Origin: Photobacterium profundum
GTDB lineage: Bacteria; Pseudomonadota; Gammaproteobacteria; Enterobacterales; Vibrionaceae
Reading direction: 5' to 3'
DNA length: 64,000 bases
Assembly: GCF_003026285.1 (NCBI RefSeq)
Contig: NZ_PYOD01000007.1
Location: 124,001 to 188,000, forward strand
This document shows positions 54,868 to 63,078 of this stretch, one piece after another. Under the pieces are notes generated by a model. It worked only from the letters and a program-made list of their open reading frames with translations, made no database searches and was not told where the DNA came from. Position 1 is the stretch's first letter, and each line of letters starts with the position of its first letter. Position numbers and translations under genes: made by a program.

Positions 54868-56385
54868 ATGTTGAAATCAAAATTGAAAACAATCGTAATA
54901 CTGACCAGTTTTCTTATTTCAGGCCAAGTCTATTCAACGCCGAATTACAATACTGATATTCCGACAAACATAATGACGAACCAAATTGTCGAGACAAGCA
55001 TTGGCCAGTTGAAATTTGACGACGGCATGCCAAGTATTGAAACCAGTCAAAAAATTTATGACAACTTAGATACCATACGAGCGACTGAAGTATTTCTTAA
55101 TGCTATTCCTATGGCGTCCATTGAGGCATTGAGGGTGGGGCATGTTTCTCTTGGGGCGACCATGTCTAACCAAGTTGTGGTGTTTGATAGGCTGATGGAT
55201 TCGAACCCCCTCTTTTTGACGGGGAATACCGATACTGTTTATGCATCAGCATTTTTAGATCTAGAACGTGATGGTCCTACTGTTATTGAAGTGCCTGCTG
55301 GCATGGGGCCAACCACAGTAAATGATGCATTCTTTCGCTTTGTAACGGATCTGGGCATTGTTGGTCCTGATAAAGGGAAAGGCGGTAAGTATTTAATCTT
55401 GCCGCCCGACTATCAAGGTGAAGTGCCTGAAGGCTATTTCGTGTCTCGATCTACTAGCTACGTAAACTGGTTTATTGCTCGTGGATTCTTAAAAGACGGA
55501 AAAACAGATGCGGCAGTAAAAGCTTACAAGGAAAAATTAAAAATCTATCCATTGGCGCAGGTAAACGAGCAGCCCCCAATGACGTTTATTTCTGGCAGCG
55601 GTAAAGAATTTAATACGATTCATGCGAACGATGAACATTTCTATGATGAGCTGAAAACGGTATTAGATAAAGAACCTATCTCGTTTCTTGATCCGGAAAT
55701 AAGAGGCATGATGTCCAGCATTGGTATCCAGAAGGGCAAATCATTCAACCCCGATGAACGCATGCAGAAGCTATTGCGAGATGGTGTTGCGATAGGCAAT
55801 GCAACGGCGAGAACGCTCATATTCCAACCCCGTGATAACACTGCTTATATCTACAGTGACCGACGTTGGAAAACAGCCTTTATAGGCAAAGATTACCAGT
55901 GGCTAAAAGATGAGGGGGAAGGTGGGCGTAACTTAGATGCTCGAACTTATTTCTTTTATATGGCGACAGTGAATACGCCTGCAATGGCGCTGAAAATGAT
56001 CGGGAAAGGATCACAATATGCCTTACTGGATAAGTCAAAAGATGGGCAATATTTGAATGGAGGGAAAAACTATAAGGTGAATATTCCTGCTAATGTGCCC
56101 GCTAAAAACTTTTGGTCTGTCGTGGCTTATGATCCGCAAACGCGTTCAGAGTTACAAACACAGCAAGCTTTGCCGAGTAAGAATAACCAGCGAGACAAGC
56201 TTATTGAAAATGCAGATGGCTCTGTTGATTTATTTTTTGGCCCCAATGCGCCGAAAGGTAAAGAAGCTAACTGGATTCAAACCGTGCCTAATAAAGGCTG
56301 GTTTACAATATTAAGGCTTTACGGCCCACTAGAGGCTTGGTACGACAAAACCTGGAAGCCAGGAGATATTGAGCTGGTGGAATAA
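54868..56385 (+). CDS. Periplasmic DUF1254/DUF1214 protein
   Basis: The 505-residue protein has a signal peptide (about 1-23, ending VYSTP), an N-terminal DUF1254 domain (about 60-190; MSNQVVVFDRLMDSNPLFLTGNTDTVYASAFLDLERDGPTVIEVPAG), and a C-terminal DUF1214 domain (about 370-500; YKVNIPANVPAKNFWSVVAYDPQTRSEL, PNKGWFTILRLYGPLEAWYDKTWKPGDIELV). This pairing is common in proteobacteria but its function is unknown. AAAGGTG lies upstream of the ATG. It converges with the LysR gene, with a hairpin between them. Confidence 0.88.
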   Translation: MLKSKLKTIVILTSFLISGQVYSTPNYNTDIPTNIMTNQIVETSIGQLKFDDGMPSIETSQKIYDNLDTIRATEVFLNAIPMASIEALRVGHVSLGATMSNQVVVFDRLMDSNPLFLTGNTDTVYASAFLDLERDGPTVIEVPAGMGPTTVNDAFFRFVTDLGIVGPDKGKGGKYLILPPDYQGEVPEGYFVSRSTSYVNWFIARGFLKDGKTDAAVKAYKEKLKIYPLAQVNEQPPMTFISGSGKEFNTIHANDEHFYDELKTVLDKEPISFLDPEIRGMMSSIGIQKGKSFNPDERMQKLLRDGVAIGNATARTLIFQPRDNTAYIYSDRRWKTAFIGKDYQWLKDEGEGGRNLDARTYFFYMATVNTPAMALKMIGKGSQYALLDKSKDGQYLNGGKNYKVNIPANVPAKNFWSVVAYDPQTRSELQTQQALPSKNNQRDKLIENADGSVDLFFGPNAPKGKEANWIQTVPNKGWFTILRLYGPLEAWYDKTWKPGDIELVE

Positions 56386-56401
56386 CGTTATAAAGTGAGT
56401 T

Positions 56402-56434
56402 AAAAGCCACTGTGCCGTTGGCTGGTGGCTTTTT
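56402..56434. terminator. Bidirectional terminator between DUF1254 and LysR genes
   Basis: AAAAGCCAC (56402-56410) pairs with GTGGCTTTT (56425-56433) around 14 nt, followed by T on the plus side and an A-run on the other. Confidence 0.82.
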
Positions 56435-56437
56435 GCA

Positions 56438-57346
56438 TTAAAGGCTTTCAATTGCATCTGCAATCATTTTTTCAATCTCTTTCACCACTGGGTGCTGGTA
56501 ACATGCCCGGTGATATTGAATGCCGACATCGTAGCTCATTTTATGCCCATTTAATAAAATAGGATGCCGGCGTACTCCACAAGGCAGCATACCGTCATCG
56601 ATATGAAAACACACAAAAGCGTAGGGACTCACTTTTACGCATTGCAAGGCTGAAAATACCGACGCAACGGTGAGTTTTTGTGTTAACGCTATCCCTGTTT
56701 GTTTCTTTAGTCTTGCATAATATGAGTTGTCATCCAGTGTCCCCATCGAGACCCGTACTGTATCGATGTGCTCTAAATCAGTTAACTCGATGGTTGCATT
56801 ACTTGCTAAAGAGTGGCATTCCGATACATAGAGGTATAGCGCTAAGCTTCCTACTTTACGCTCAACAATGCGTTCACTGACATCGTTTGGGTAGCCCGAA
56901 ATACCAACGGATAAAGTGCCTGACTTAGGGTGTTCAACACCTTCTAAAGACCAATCTACCATCGAAATTTTAGGGTGGTGCTCTGGCGAAGATAAACCTT
57001 GTAAAAGAGGGACGGTTAATAAGGTACTTAAAGCGCTTGGGGCATAAAAAACAAAATCAAAATTAACATTATCACCAGTAAAAGATTGTGATAGCTGCTG
57101 GGCTTGCTCTAACTGGTCTAATGGTTCTTTCACTATCGACAAAAGCTGTGTCATAAACAGTGTTGGTTCATAGATACCTTTCGTCGCAATAAACAGTTCA
57201 TTTGAAAAAATATCCCTACAATCAGCAAGGTGCCGATTGAATGTTGCTCGGCTGATATTCAATGTATGACACACTTTCACTTGCGATTTTTGTTCTAGAA
57301 GTAAGTCCAAAAACCGATAAAGATTCAGATCCATTGTGTTTTTCAA
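56438..57346 (-). CDS. LysR-family transcriptional regulator
   Basis: The 302-residue regulator has an N-terminal winged helix (about 5-65; LNLYRFLDLLLEQKSQVKVCHTLNISRATFNRHLADCRDIFSNELFIATKGIYEPT), typical of LysR, and a C-terminal effector domain (about 90-300). The start is TTG 57346, six bases after AGGAG on the minus strand; the ATG four codons later would be too far from it. It lies between the DUF1254 gene (converging) and barrel paralogue B (diverging), so it probably controls one or both; the inducer is unknown. Confidence 0.85.
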   Translation of the reverse strand: MKNTMDLNLYRFLDLLLEQKSQVKVCHTLNISRATFNRHLADCRDIFSNELFIATKGIYEPTLFMTQLLSIVKEPLDQLEQAQQLSQSFTGDNVNFDFVFYAPSALSTLLTVPLLQGLSSPEHHPKISMVDWSLEGVEHPKSGTLSVGISGYPNDVSERIVERKVGSLALYLYVSECHSLASNATIELTDLEHIDTVRVSMGTLDDNSYYARLKKQTGIALTQKLTVASVFSALQCVKVSPYAFVCFHIDDGMLPCGVRRHPILLNGHKMSYDVGIQYHRACYQHPVVKEIEKMIADAIESL

Positions 57347-57527
57347 ATACAGCTCCTCTTGCTAATAATCGGTGTTTCCATTGAAAACTCAGTCACCGCT
57401 AAGTAAGTGTATCAAAATCAATGTTAGTTCAGTTTAAGCCTGCAGCATTTATGAGAACCATGAATGTCATAAATGAACGTTTATCTGCGATATCTTTTTG
57501 CTTATTTGCCGTAGACGAGTAGCTCAA

Positions 57528-58073
57528 TTGAAAATACGACTTAGCGCTTTGATTCTTTGCTCCTTGCCCACGGTTTCACCTGTTCTATCTGCGACCTATG
57601 AAGACGCTCCTTTCATTTCCGCAGGTGTTACTTTCATTGATGATCTTGAAGTCGCAACTATAGAGTTGGGGGCAGAAGTTGCTCCCAATATCAATTGGTC
57701 TATCGGCTATAGTAGCTCTGTGGGGGAGTCGGTTACCGAGGATGAAGTCACTTTAAATGAAACCCGAAAGCTATCTTGGGGAATTCATACTGCGCTGGGG
57801 TACGAGATGAAGTTGGCACCTTATCTAACGGTTACACCGCGAATAGGGCTTAATTATAATCAAGTCGATGTTGAATATTTTGACCATGAGGTAGGAGAGA
57901 TCATCGAGTCGGTTAATCATGATCAGCTTGCGCCAACACTGGGGCTTAAAATTGATATTGGTTCGCTCGGTATTATATCTGATTTCTATAAGGTAGATTC
58001 AGAGCAAGCCAATAAGGTAGCACCAGATAGCGAACATATTGCGACTAGAATTATGGCAACCTATAATTTTTAA
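57528..58073 (+). CDS. Small outer-membrane beta-barrel (paralogue B)
   Basis: The 181-residue protein has a signal peptide (about 1-21) and the same barrel plan as the protein at 54126-54659: FISAGVTFIDDLEVATIELGAEV, GIHTALGYEMKLAPYLTVTPRIGLNYNQVDVEYF, LAPTLGLKIDIGSLGIISDFY, ending RIMATYNF. The best start is TTG 57528, with an alternative TTG at 57498; neither has a strong ribosome binding site. It is divergent from lysR, which suggests regulation by that protein. Confidence 0.72.
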   Translation: MKIRLSALILCSLPTVSPVLSATYEDAPFISAGVTFIDDLEVATIELGAEVAPNINWSIGYSSSVGESVTEDEVTLNETRKLSWGIHTALGYEMKLAPYLTVTPRIGLNYNQVDVEYFDHEVGEIIESVNHDQLAPTLGLKIDIGSLGIISDFYKVDSEQANKVAPDSEHIATRIMATYNF

Positions 58074-58506
58074 TCGCTTATATTGCATTATTACTTATGT
58101 GATCCCTCCCTTGAGCATTAGGCCCTTCTTCACAAGTTCTTGTACTGTGCCTTTCCTATTGACCAAACTAACACTAAGGTAATGATAAGTTAGGTGGCTA
58201 TGGTGCCACTTAATCTCAGGAATAATTATCGCTTTATACGAGGTAGGCATGCGACAGAGGTTTTTGCTTCGGTGTTGCCAATGTTGCTGAATTTCATAGC
58301 ATATTATACTAATGCGATAGTTAATGAATAAATTATGGTCTGTGACGTTGCGGCAAACGAATAAATAATAGACCCGTATTTCAATGAAATTCCTGATCGA
58401 ATGTTGATTATGTATACAGAGTTATACGCAAAGCGTATCGATGGTATCGATAGAGAACAGTATATGGGATTATTAAAAGAATTAAGCAAGACGAATGGAA
58501 AGCGTT
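58074..58506. other. Gap with one short candidate frame
   Basis: About 430 bases separate barrel B from the HTH gene. The only candidate is a 49-codon frame at 58401-58550, reading into the HTH gene in another frame. A short hairpin GTGGC/GCCAC lies near 58193-58208. No clear promoter boxes were identified. Confidence 0.5.
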
Positions 58507-58550
58507 ATGACACCGACAAGTTGCTCTTATTCAAAAGAAAAAAAACATAA
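58401..58550 (+). CDS. Candidate 49-residue leader peptide
   Basis: The frame runs from ATG 58401 to TAA 58548-58550 and overlaps the start of the HTH gene by 44 bases. The peptide (beginning MLIMYTELYAKRIDGIDREQ) is charged and gene-like, ending in KRKKT. There is no clear ribosome binding site. If real, its translation would run through the HTH start and could couple the two; otherwise it is chance. Confidence 0.22.
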   Translation: MLIMYTELYAKRIDGIDREQYMGLLKELSKTNGKRYDTDKLLLFKRKKT

Positions 58551-59460
58551 TGTCTTTGCGATGTTTTTGAAACATCTGCGACAAAGTAACGAATTATCTC
58601 AAGAACAGCTTTGTTTGTATTTACGCCAACATAGTAGTCTATTCTACAATCTTGATACCATAACAGTGAGCCGCTGGGAGCGAAGCGTTAATATTCCATC
58701 ACTAGCAAAACAAGCTGAAATTGTTGAGCTGTATGATAATGAACTGACCAGTATTTATCGCCATGATCCTCAATTTTTGGAGGAGTGCAGTTCATTAGTT
58801 TCAATTCCGAATCAGAGTCGGTTCAAATCCTCTCATCCCTATTACACGAATGATAATTACGACATTCAAGTCATTGATATTAAAGATGACAGCTTTTATA
58901 TCATGCTGAAAATGATTCTGCGTTATGAAAATAATCCAAGTCTTGTTCTAAAATTGCCTCTAGCGGAGTTTGATGGGCTTAAGGATTTAAAAATCCATGT
59001 TGCCAATGCATTCAATGATCAGATTATAGGGCACGCTCTCTATATCGAAACGTCTTCTCAATATGTATTGGAATTGGTGAACATCAAGAGCGATTTAAAT
59101 GAGATCGTTACTCGAAGCCCTAAAAAACTGCCCGATACGATGTTAGTGCTGTCGTCAGCTGGTGCAACGAAAGAGGTAGAGAATAGTATTATGTCTACCT
59201 ACATTAATCGTTTCGTTAACCAAAAAAATTTACGTTACCTTTGCTTTAGTGTGTGTGATGAAGGGTTCATCAAGAAGCTTAATGCTGCAAAATTAGATGC
59301 CTTTAAGGTGAGAACCATACAGTTAGAAGACAAAACGGTAGCGATACACTCTTTCTTGCTGAGTCGCTCAGAATTGATGGCGAACCGTTTTCTACTGAAA
59401 CTTGCCGTAATCTCGCCAAAACAGCTAGTAGACTTTCTCAATATCAAAGGTAAGGGATAA
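58507..59460 (+). CDS. XRE-type helix-turn-helix regulator, first gene of signalling operon
   Basis: The 317-residue protein has an N-terminal helix-turn-helix of the XRE type (about 20-75: FLKHLRQSNELSQEQLCLYLRQHSS, DTITVSRWERSVNIPSLAKQAEIVEL). The rest (about 100-317) is unrecognised and includes a region that superficially resembles acetyltransferase-like folds (FAIKSTY-like segments were not convincing). The ATG at 58507 has GGAAAG upstream; ATG 58495 is an alternative. The next gene starts 5 bases after its stop, so it is part of the same operon. Confidence 0.75.
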   Translation: MTPTSCSYSKEKKHNVFAMFLKHLRQSNELSQEQLCLYLRQHSSLFYNLDTITVSRWERSVNIPSLAKQAEIVELYDNELTSIYRHDPQFLEECSSLVSIPNQSRFKSSHPYYTNDNYDIQVIDIKDDSFYIMLKMILRYENNPSLVLKLPLAEFDGLKDLKIHVANAFNDQIIGHALYIETSSQYVLELVNIKSDLNEIVTRSPKKLPDTMLVLSSAGATKEVENSIMSTYINRFVNQKNLRYLCFSVCDEGFIKKLNAAKLDAFKVRTIQLEDKTVAIHSFLLSRSELMANRFLLKLAVISPKQLVDFLNIKGKG

Positions 59461-59465
59461 CCACC

Positions 59466-60686
59466 GTGAAAATATTGATTGTTGACGATCAAACGTTTAT
59501 TAGGGAAGCAATTAAAAGCGAATTGGCCAGTGTGGATCCCCTACAAAAATTTATTTTTTTTGAGGCTGATTGCGGAAATTCAGCCATCGCGTTACTTGAA
59601 CAATCAGCATTAAATACTGAACCTGAATTTGATCTCATCATTACCGATCTTAAAATGGAAAATGGTGATGGCCTTGCGATCATCAATTATATGGCAACGA
59701 CAAAAAGTAAAAATATCCCTTTGGTTATCGTTAGCTCGTCTGATCAACGAACCTTAGATCTGATCGGTAATATAACGAACAGCTTTAACCTTAATCTTAT
59801 TGGGGTTTTTCAAAAGCCGTTAAATATTAATGAAGTACTCACTTTAGTGAACACTAAACAGTTTTTAGCCCATGAGGTGCCGGAATCTAAAGCGGAGCAG
59901 ACCAATTGTAACAGCGCCAATATTGCTTCTTTGCTCAATGAAGATAATTTATTTCTCTGTTATCAACCAAAGGTCGATATTAAATCTAACAAGCTTATCG
60001 GCTTTGAAGTGCTATCACGGTTAACGATTCAAGGCGACGGCTTTATCTACCCTGATAAATTTATCCCTCTGATCGAGCAAGCTGGACTTAATTGTCAATT
60101 TACTAAGTTGGTACTTGATCAGGCGATTTCTCATTGGCAACTGTTCCCAGCGTTAAAGCGGTACGGTTTGTCTATTAATATCAGCGCTAGCGACCTTTTG
60201 TCTGAAGAGCTCATTAATCACTTGATTGCTAAACATTTAGCGGCGAGTGATATTCAGCTTATGTTGGAGCTAACAGAGTCACAACACACTATTAATCAAG
60301 AGCGTTCTTTGCAAGCTATTGCTAAATTGATCATTAATGATATTCCGATCTCTCTTGATGATTTTGGTAAAAGCTACTCCACCTTCGATAGGCTTGACAG
60401 TATTCCGTTTGAAGAAATCAAAATAGATAAAGACTTTGTTTCGGATCTCGACTCCAACCTTCAGCATCAAGCCATTGTTGAATCCACGATTGCTTTAGCG
60501 AAAAAACTCAATGTTAAAGTGGTTGCAGAAGGGGTAGAAACGTTAGGCGTACTGAATCGATTACAGCTATTAGGTTGCCATACTGCGCAAGGGTATTACT
60601 TTAGCCCACCAATAGAAGGGCGTTATTTAATGACGTGGGTAAATGACTATAACCGTCAAGGTGAGGTTCAAAATGCTAACCACTAG
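59466..60686 (+). CDS. Response regulator with EAL phosphodiesterase domain
   Basis: The 406-residue protein has a receiver domain (about 1-130: VDD at 6-8, phosphoacceptor D61 in IITDLKM, FQKP lysine about 117) and an EAL domain (about 155-395). The EAL motif reads EVL (181-183). Other catalytic positions are present: N238, E268, DD at 298-299, K319, E355 and Q375, so cyclic-di-GMP hydrolysis is likely. It resembles V. cholerae VieA without the DNA-binding domain. GTG 59466 is the start. The next gene overlaps its end by 14 bases. Confidence 0.92.
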   Translation: MKILIVDDQTFIREAIKSELASVDPLQKFIFFEADCGNSAIALLEQSALNTEPEFDLIITDLKMENGDGLAIINYMATTKSKNIPLVIVSSSDQRTLDLIGNITNSFNLNLIGVFQKPLNINEVLTLVNTKQFLAHEVPESKAEQTNCNSANIASLLNEDNLFLCYQPKVDIKSNKLIGFEVLSRLTIQGDGFIYPDKFIPLIEQAGLNCQFTKLVLDQAISHWQLFPALKRYGLSINISASDLLSEELINHLIAKHLAASDIQLMLELTESQHTINQERSLQAIAKLIINDIPISLDDFGKSYSTFDRLDSIPFEEIKIDKDFVSDLDSNLQHQAIVESTIALAKKLNVKVVAEGVETLGVLNRLQLLGCHTAQGYYFSPPIEGRYLMTWVNDYNRQGEVQNANH

Positions 60687-60981
60687 CCCATGTATCCATG
60701 CCAAATTAATGTCATTCTTTAATCACTATTCTGAAGAGAACAAACGACATCTGCATAACGTGTTAACAGAAGAGCTTGATATGCTGTTCACTCAAACGGT
60801 GGCGTTAGACAGTACACAGAGTGTTGAGCTTTTGGCTCTGCAGCACAAGCTTAAAGGGATTTGTCGTTACCTGAATATTGAAAATGACATGATTAAGTTA
60901 GCAAGAGATACCAAGAGAGAATTGACTGCTAATACCCTTACTTTACAACAACTACTAAATGATATTGCAAGTGAGATTTAG
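60673..60981 (+). CDS. HPt-like phosphotransfer protein
   Basis: This small 102-residue all-helical protein has the HPt motif HKLKGICRYLNIE with the phosphoacceptor histidine at about H58. It therefore probably carries a phosphoryl group from the hybrid kinase downstream to the receiver of the EAL protein. AAGGTGAGG is upstream of the ATG 60673, and the start lies inside the end of the EAL gene. It overlaps the kinase gene by 23 bases. A free HPt between a receiver-EAL and a hybrid kinase matches phosphorelay logic. Confidence 0.82.
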   Translation: MLTTSPCIHAKLMSFFNHYSEENKRHLHNVLTEELDMLFTQTVALDSTQSVELLALQHKLKGICRYLNIENDMIKLARDTKRELTANTLTLQQLLNDIASEI

Positions 60982-63019
60982 TCGGGTTGCTTGTATTGTG
61001 CTGTTGATAGGTTTCGTTGTTACGACGCTGATTAATACCGCATTATGGAATTATTTTCAGAATGAGCTAGATAAACAGTATCAATATAAATCTGATATTG
61101 TATTAGATTCCTCAAGAGATACGTTGATTCAGCACCGTATTATTACGGATGCATTACGTGCACTTTTTAACGCTTCTGATGAGATATCTGAAGTGGAGTT
61201 TTCGCGGTTTGCCAAAAATTTATTAAAAATTAAATCGGCAGTTGGTTTCACTCTGAATCCGGATTTAACGCCAGTGCTAATATCTGATTCCGCATTTAAA
61301 TCTGCGATAGAAAAAGGTAAAGCAGCAACAGATGAGAACGGTAACATCACTTTCATAATCGACAATTTTTCATCAATAGTGATGAAAATTGATGCACCTA
61401 AAATGCCCTATATCGTTTACGCAGTGTCTCATCAAGAGATCCAGCAGCGTTTAGATCAGTATAGCGATGTGTGTGCTCGCGTTACATTCAATGATAAAAC
61501 GCTATCTAATCGTGGATGTAATAAGGAGCAAAACTGGACCGAGATGTTTGGTTTTCATGCAGAGCAATTTATTGATCTGCCTGAATATGGTACGAGCTTT
61601 AACTTAACCGTTGATTATGTACCGACGAAGAGGGAGTTATTAGGTATAAGCTTGCTTATTTTAGTGATTACATTGCTTGGTCTTAGCTTGTCGGTTTTAT
61701 TTTTTATTCTTGTACAACATCGGATCAATATAAATAAACAGCGTATTGAAACAAATTCCAAGTTTGCCCTACTGTCTACCCTTAATCATGAGATCAGAAC
61801 ACCGATTAATGCCGTATTGGGTTATGCCAACATGCTTAACAATATGGCTTGCGATGATGCACAAAGGCAAAAGACGGTAGAGAAAATTATCTGGTCGGCG
61901 AACCTGCTGAACAGTGTCGCACAAAACACCCTCACTTATACCAAAGCATCTTCAGGTAGCTTGACGCTCTATTATGAGAAAGTCGATTTGATTGAGTTCC
62001 TGTATAAGATTGATGATTATTACCAAGCGTTTGGTAGCACCCATAAAAAACAGTTAATGCTAAACCTTAGGGATGCGACGCCACCACACATTCTGTTAGA
62101 CACAACCAAATTTTTTCAATTGACCACCAACCTTGTTAACAACGCCTTTAAATACAGTAGCGGTGATACTGTTATTTTAGATGTTAAAGTTAAGGTGATT
62201 AAAGATGTTGCTAGTCGGTGTAATGCCGCGGTGTGTTCGCAAGTGGATGGTTTCATTCGGGTTGCAGTAAGAGACTTTGGCAAAGGAATGTCAGCGGCAT
62301 CTCAGCAAGCGTTAAGTAAGCCATTTACCACTGATGACAGTTCGCCTACAGCATTAAAATCAGGTGTTGGCATCGGCTTATATACGTGTAAAACAGTGAT
62401 CGAAAGTGTGGGTGGCGCAATCAAAATCCGCAGCCGAAAAGGAAAGGGCACCTTAGTGATATTTCACTTTCCCTACCGCGTTTGTTCGGAAACTGAAGAG
62501 CACCTTCTTGTGTCGCAAGATAAAGAGGCACCCACGCAGCAACATGATAGGCCGTTACAGGTACATACTGCTCAGTTTATTGAGCAAGCACATAAACCAC
62601 AAAGCACGGTAATTAAACGCCAAGGGCGCGTATTGCTGGTGGATGATAACCGCTTTAACTTAGAAGTATGTAAGGCGATGCTTGAAGACGAAGGCTTTGA
62701 CGTTACCACCGCAGAAAACGAACGAGAGGTTTTCTCTGCAATGGCAGCACTGAGTGACAGTAGTGTCACGTGTAATGACGAAGCCGTATACGATGAGCTA
62801 ATCATCTTAATGGACTACATGCTAGCAGAAACCGATGGCTTCACGCTGATTGAATCGATGAAAGCTAAGGGCTACCGCCAACAGCATTATTTTATCTTAT
62901 CAGCCCATACTGAAGATGAAATCCAGAAGGTTAAAACGTTTGCTGATATAGCATTTCTTCAAAAGCCGTTAGATATTCAATTGCTTAAGCAAAAGTTACC
63001 TATAGGTACAATGGTTTAA
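60959..63019 (+). CDS. Hybrid sensor histidine kinase
   Basis: This 686-residue protein has two membrane segments (about 8-30 and 227-253) around a periplasmic sensor of about 195 residues that looks CHASE-like. Then follow the HisKA domain with H277 in LNHEIRTPINAV, a HATPase domain with NLVNNAFKYS, DFGKGMS and GVGIGLYTCK, and a C-terminal receiver (about 556-685) with D619 in ILMDYML and K669 in LQKP. It is a full hybrid kinase. The gene overlaps the HPt gene by 23 bases. Organisation is like V. cholerae VieS. The ligand is unknown. Confidence 0.93.
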   Translation: MILQVRFSRVACIVLLIGFVVTTLINTALWNYFQNELDKQYQYKSDIVLDSSRDTLIQHRIITDALRALFNASDEISEVEFSRFAKNLLKIKSAVGFTLNPDLTPVLISDSAFKSAIEKGKAATDENGNITFIIDNFSSIVMKIDAPKMPYIVYAVSHQEIQQRLDQYSDVCARVTFNDKTLSNRGCNKEQNWTEMFGFHAEQFIDLPEYGTSFNLTVDYVPTKRELLGISLLILVITLLGLSLSVLFFILVQHRININKQRIETNSKFALLSTLNHEIRTPINAVLGYANMLNNMACDDAQRQKTVEKIIWSANLLNSVAQNTLTYTKASSGSLTLYYEKVDLIEFLYKIDDYYQAFGSTHKKQLMLNLRDATPPHILLDTTKFFQLTTNLVNNAFKYSSGDTVILDVKVKVIKDVASRCNAAVCSQVDGFIRVAVRDFGKGMSAASQQALSKPFTTDDSSPTALKSGVGIGLYTCKTVIESVGGAIKIRSRKGKGTLVIFHFPYRVCSETEEHLLVSQDKEAPTQQHDRPLQVHTAQFIEQAHKPQSTVIKRQGRVLLVDDNRFNLEVCKAMLEDEGFDVTTAENEREVFSAMAALSDSSVTCNDEAVYDELIILMDYMLAETDGFTLIESMKAKGYRQQHYFILSAHTEDEIQKVKTFADIAFLQKPLDIQLLKQKLPIGTMV

Positions 63020-63078
63020 ATAGAAATCACACGTCATCCCATTTATGATGAAATCAGTTTAATTAATAAGTCTTCCTC

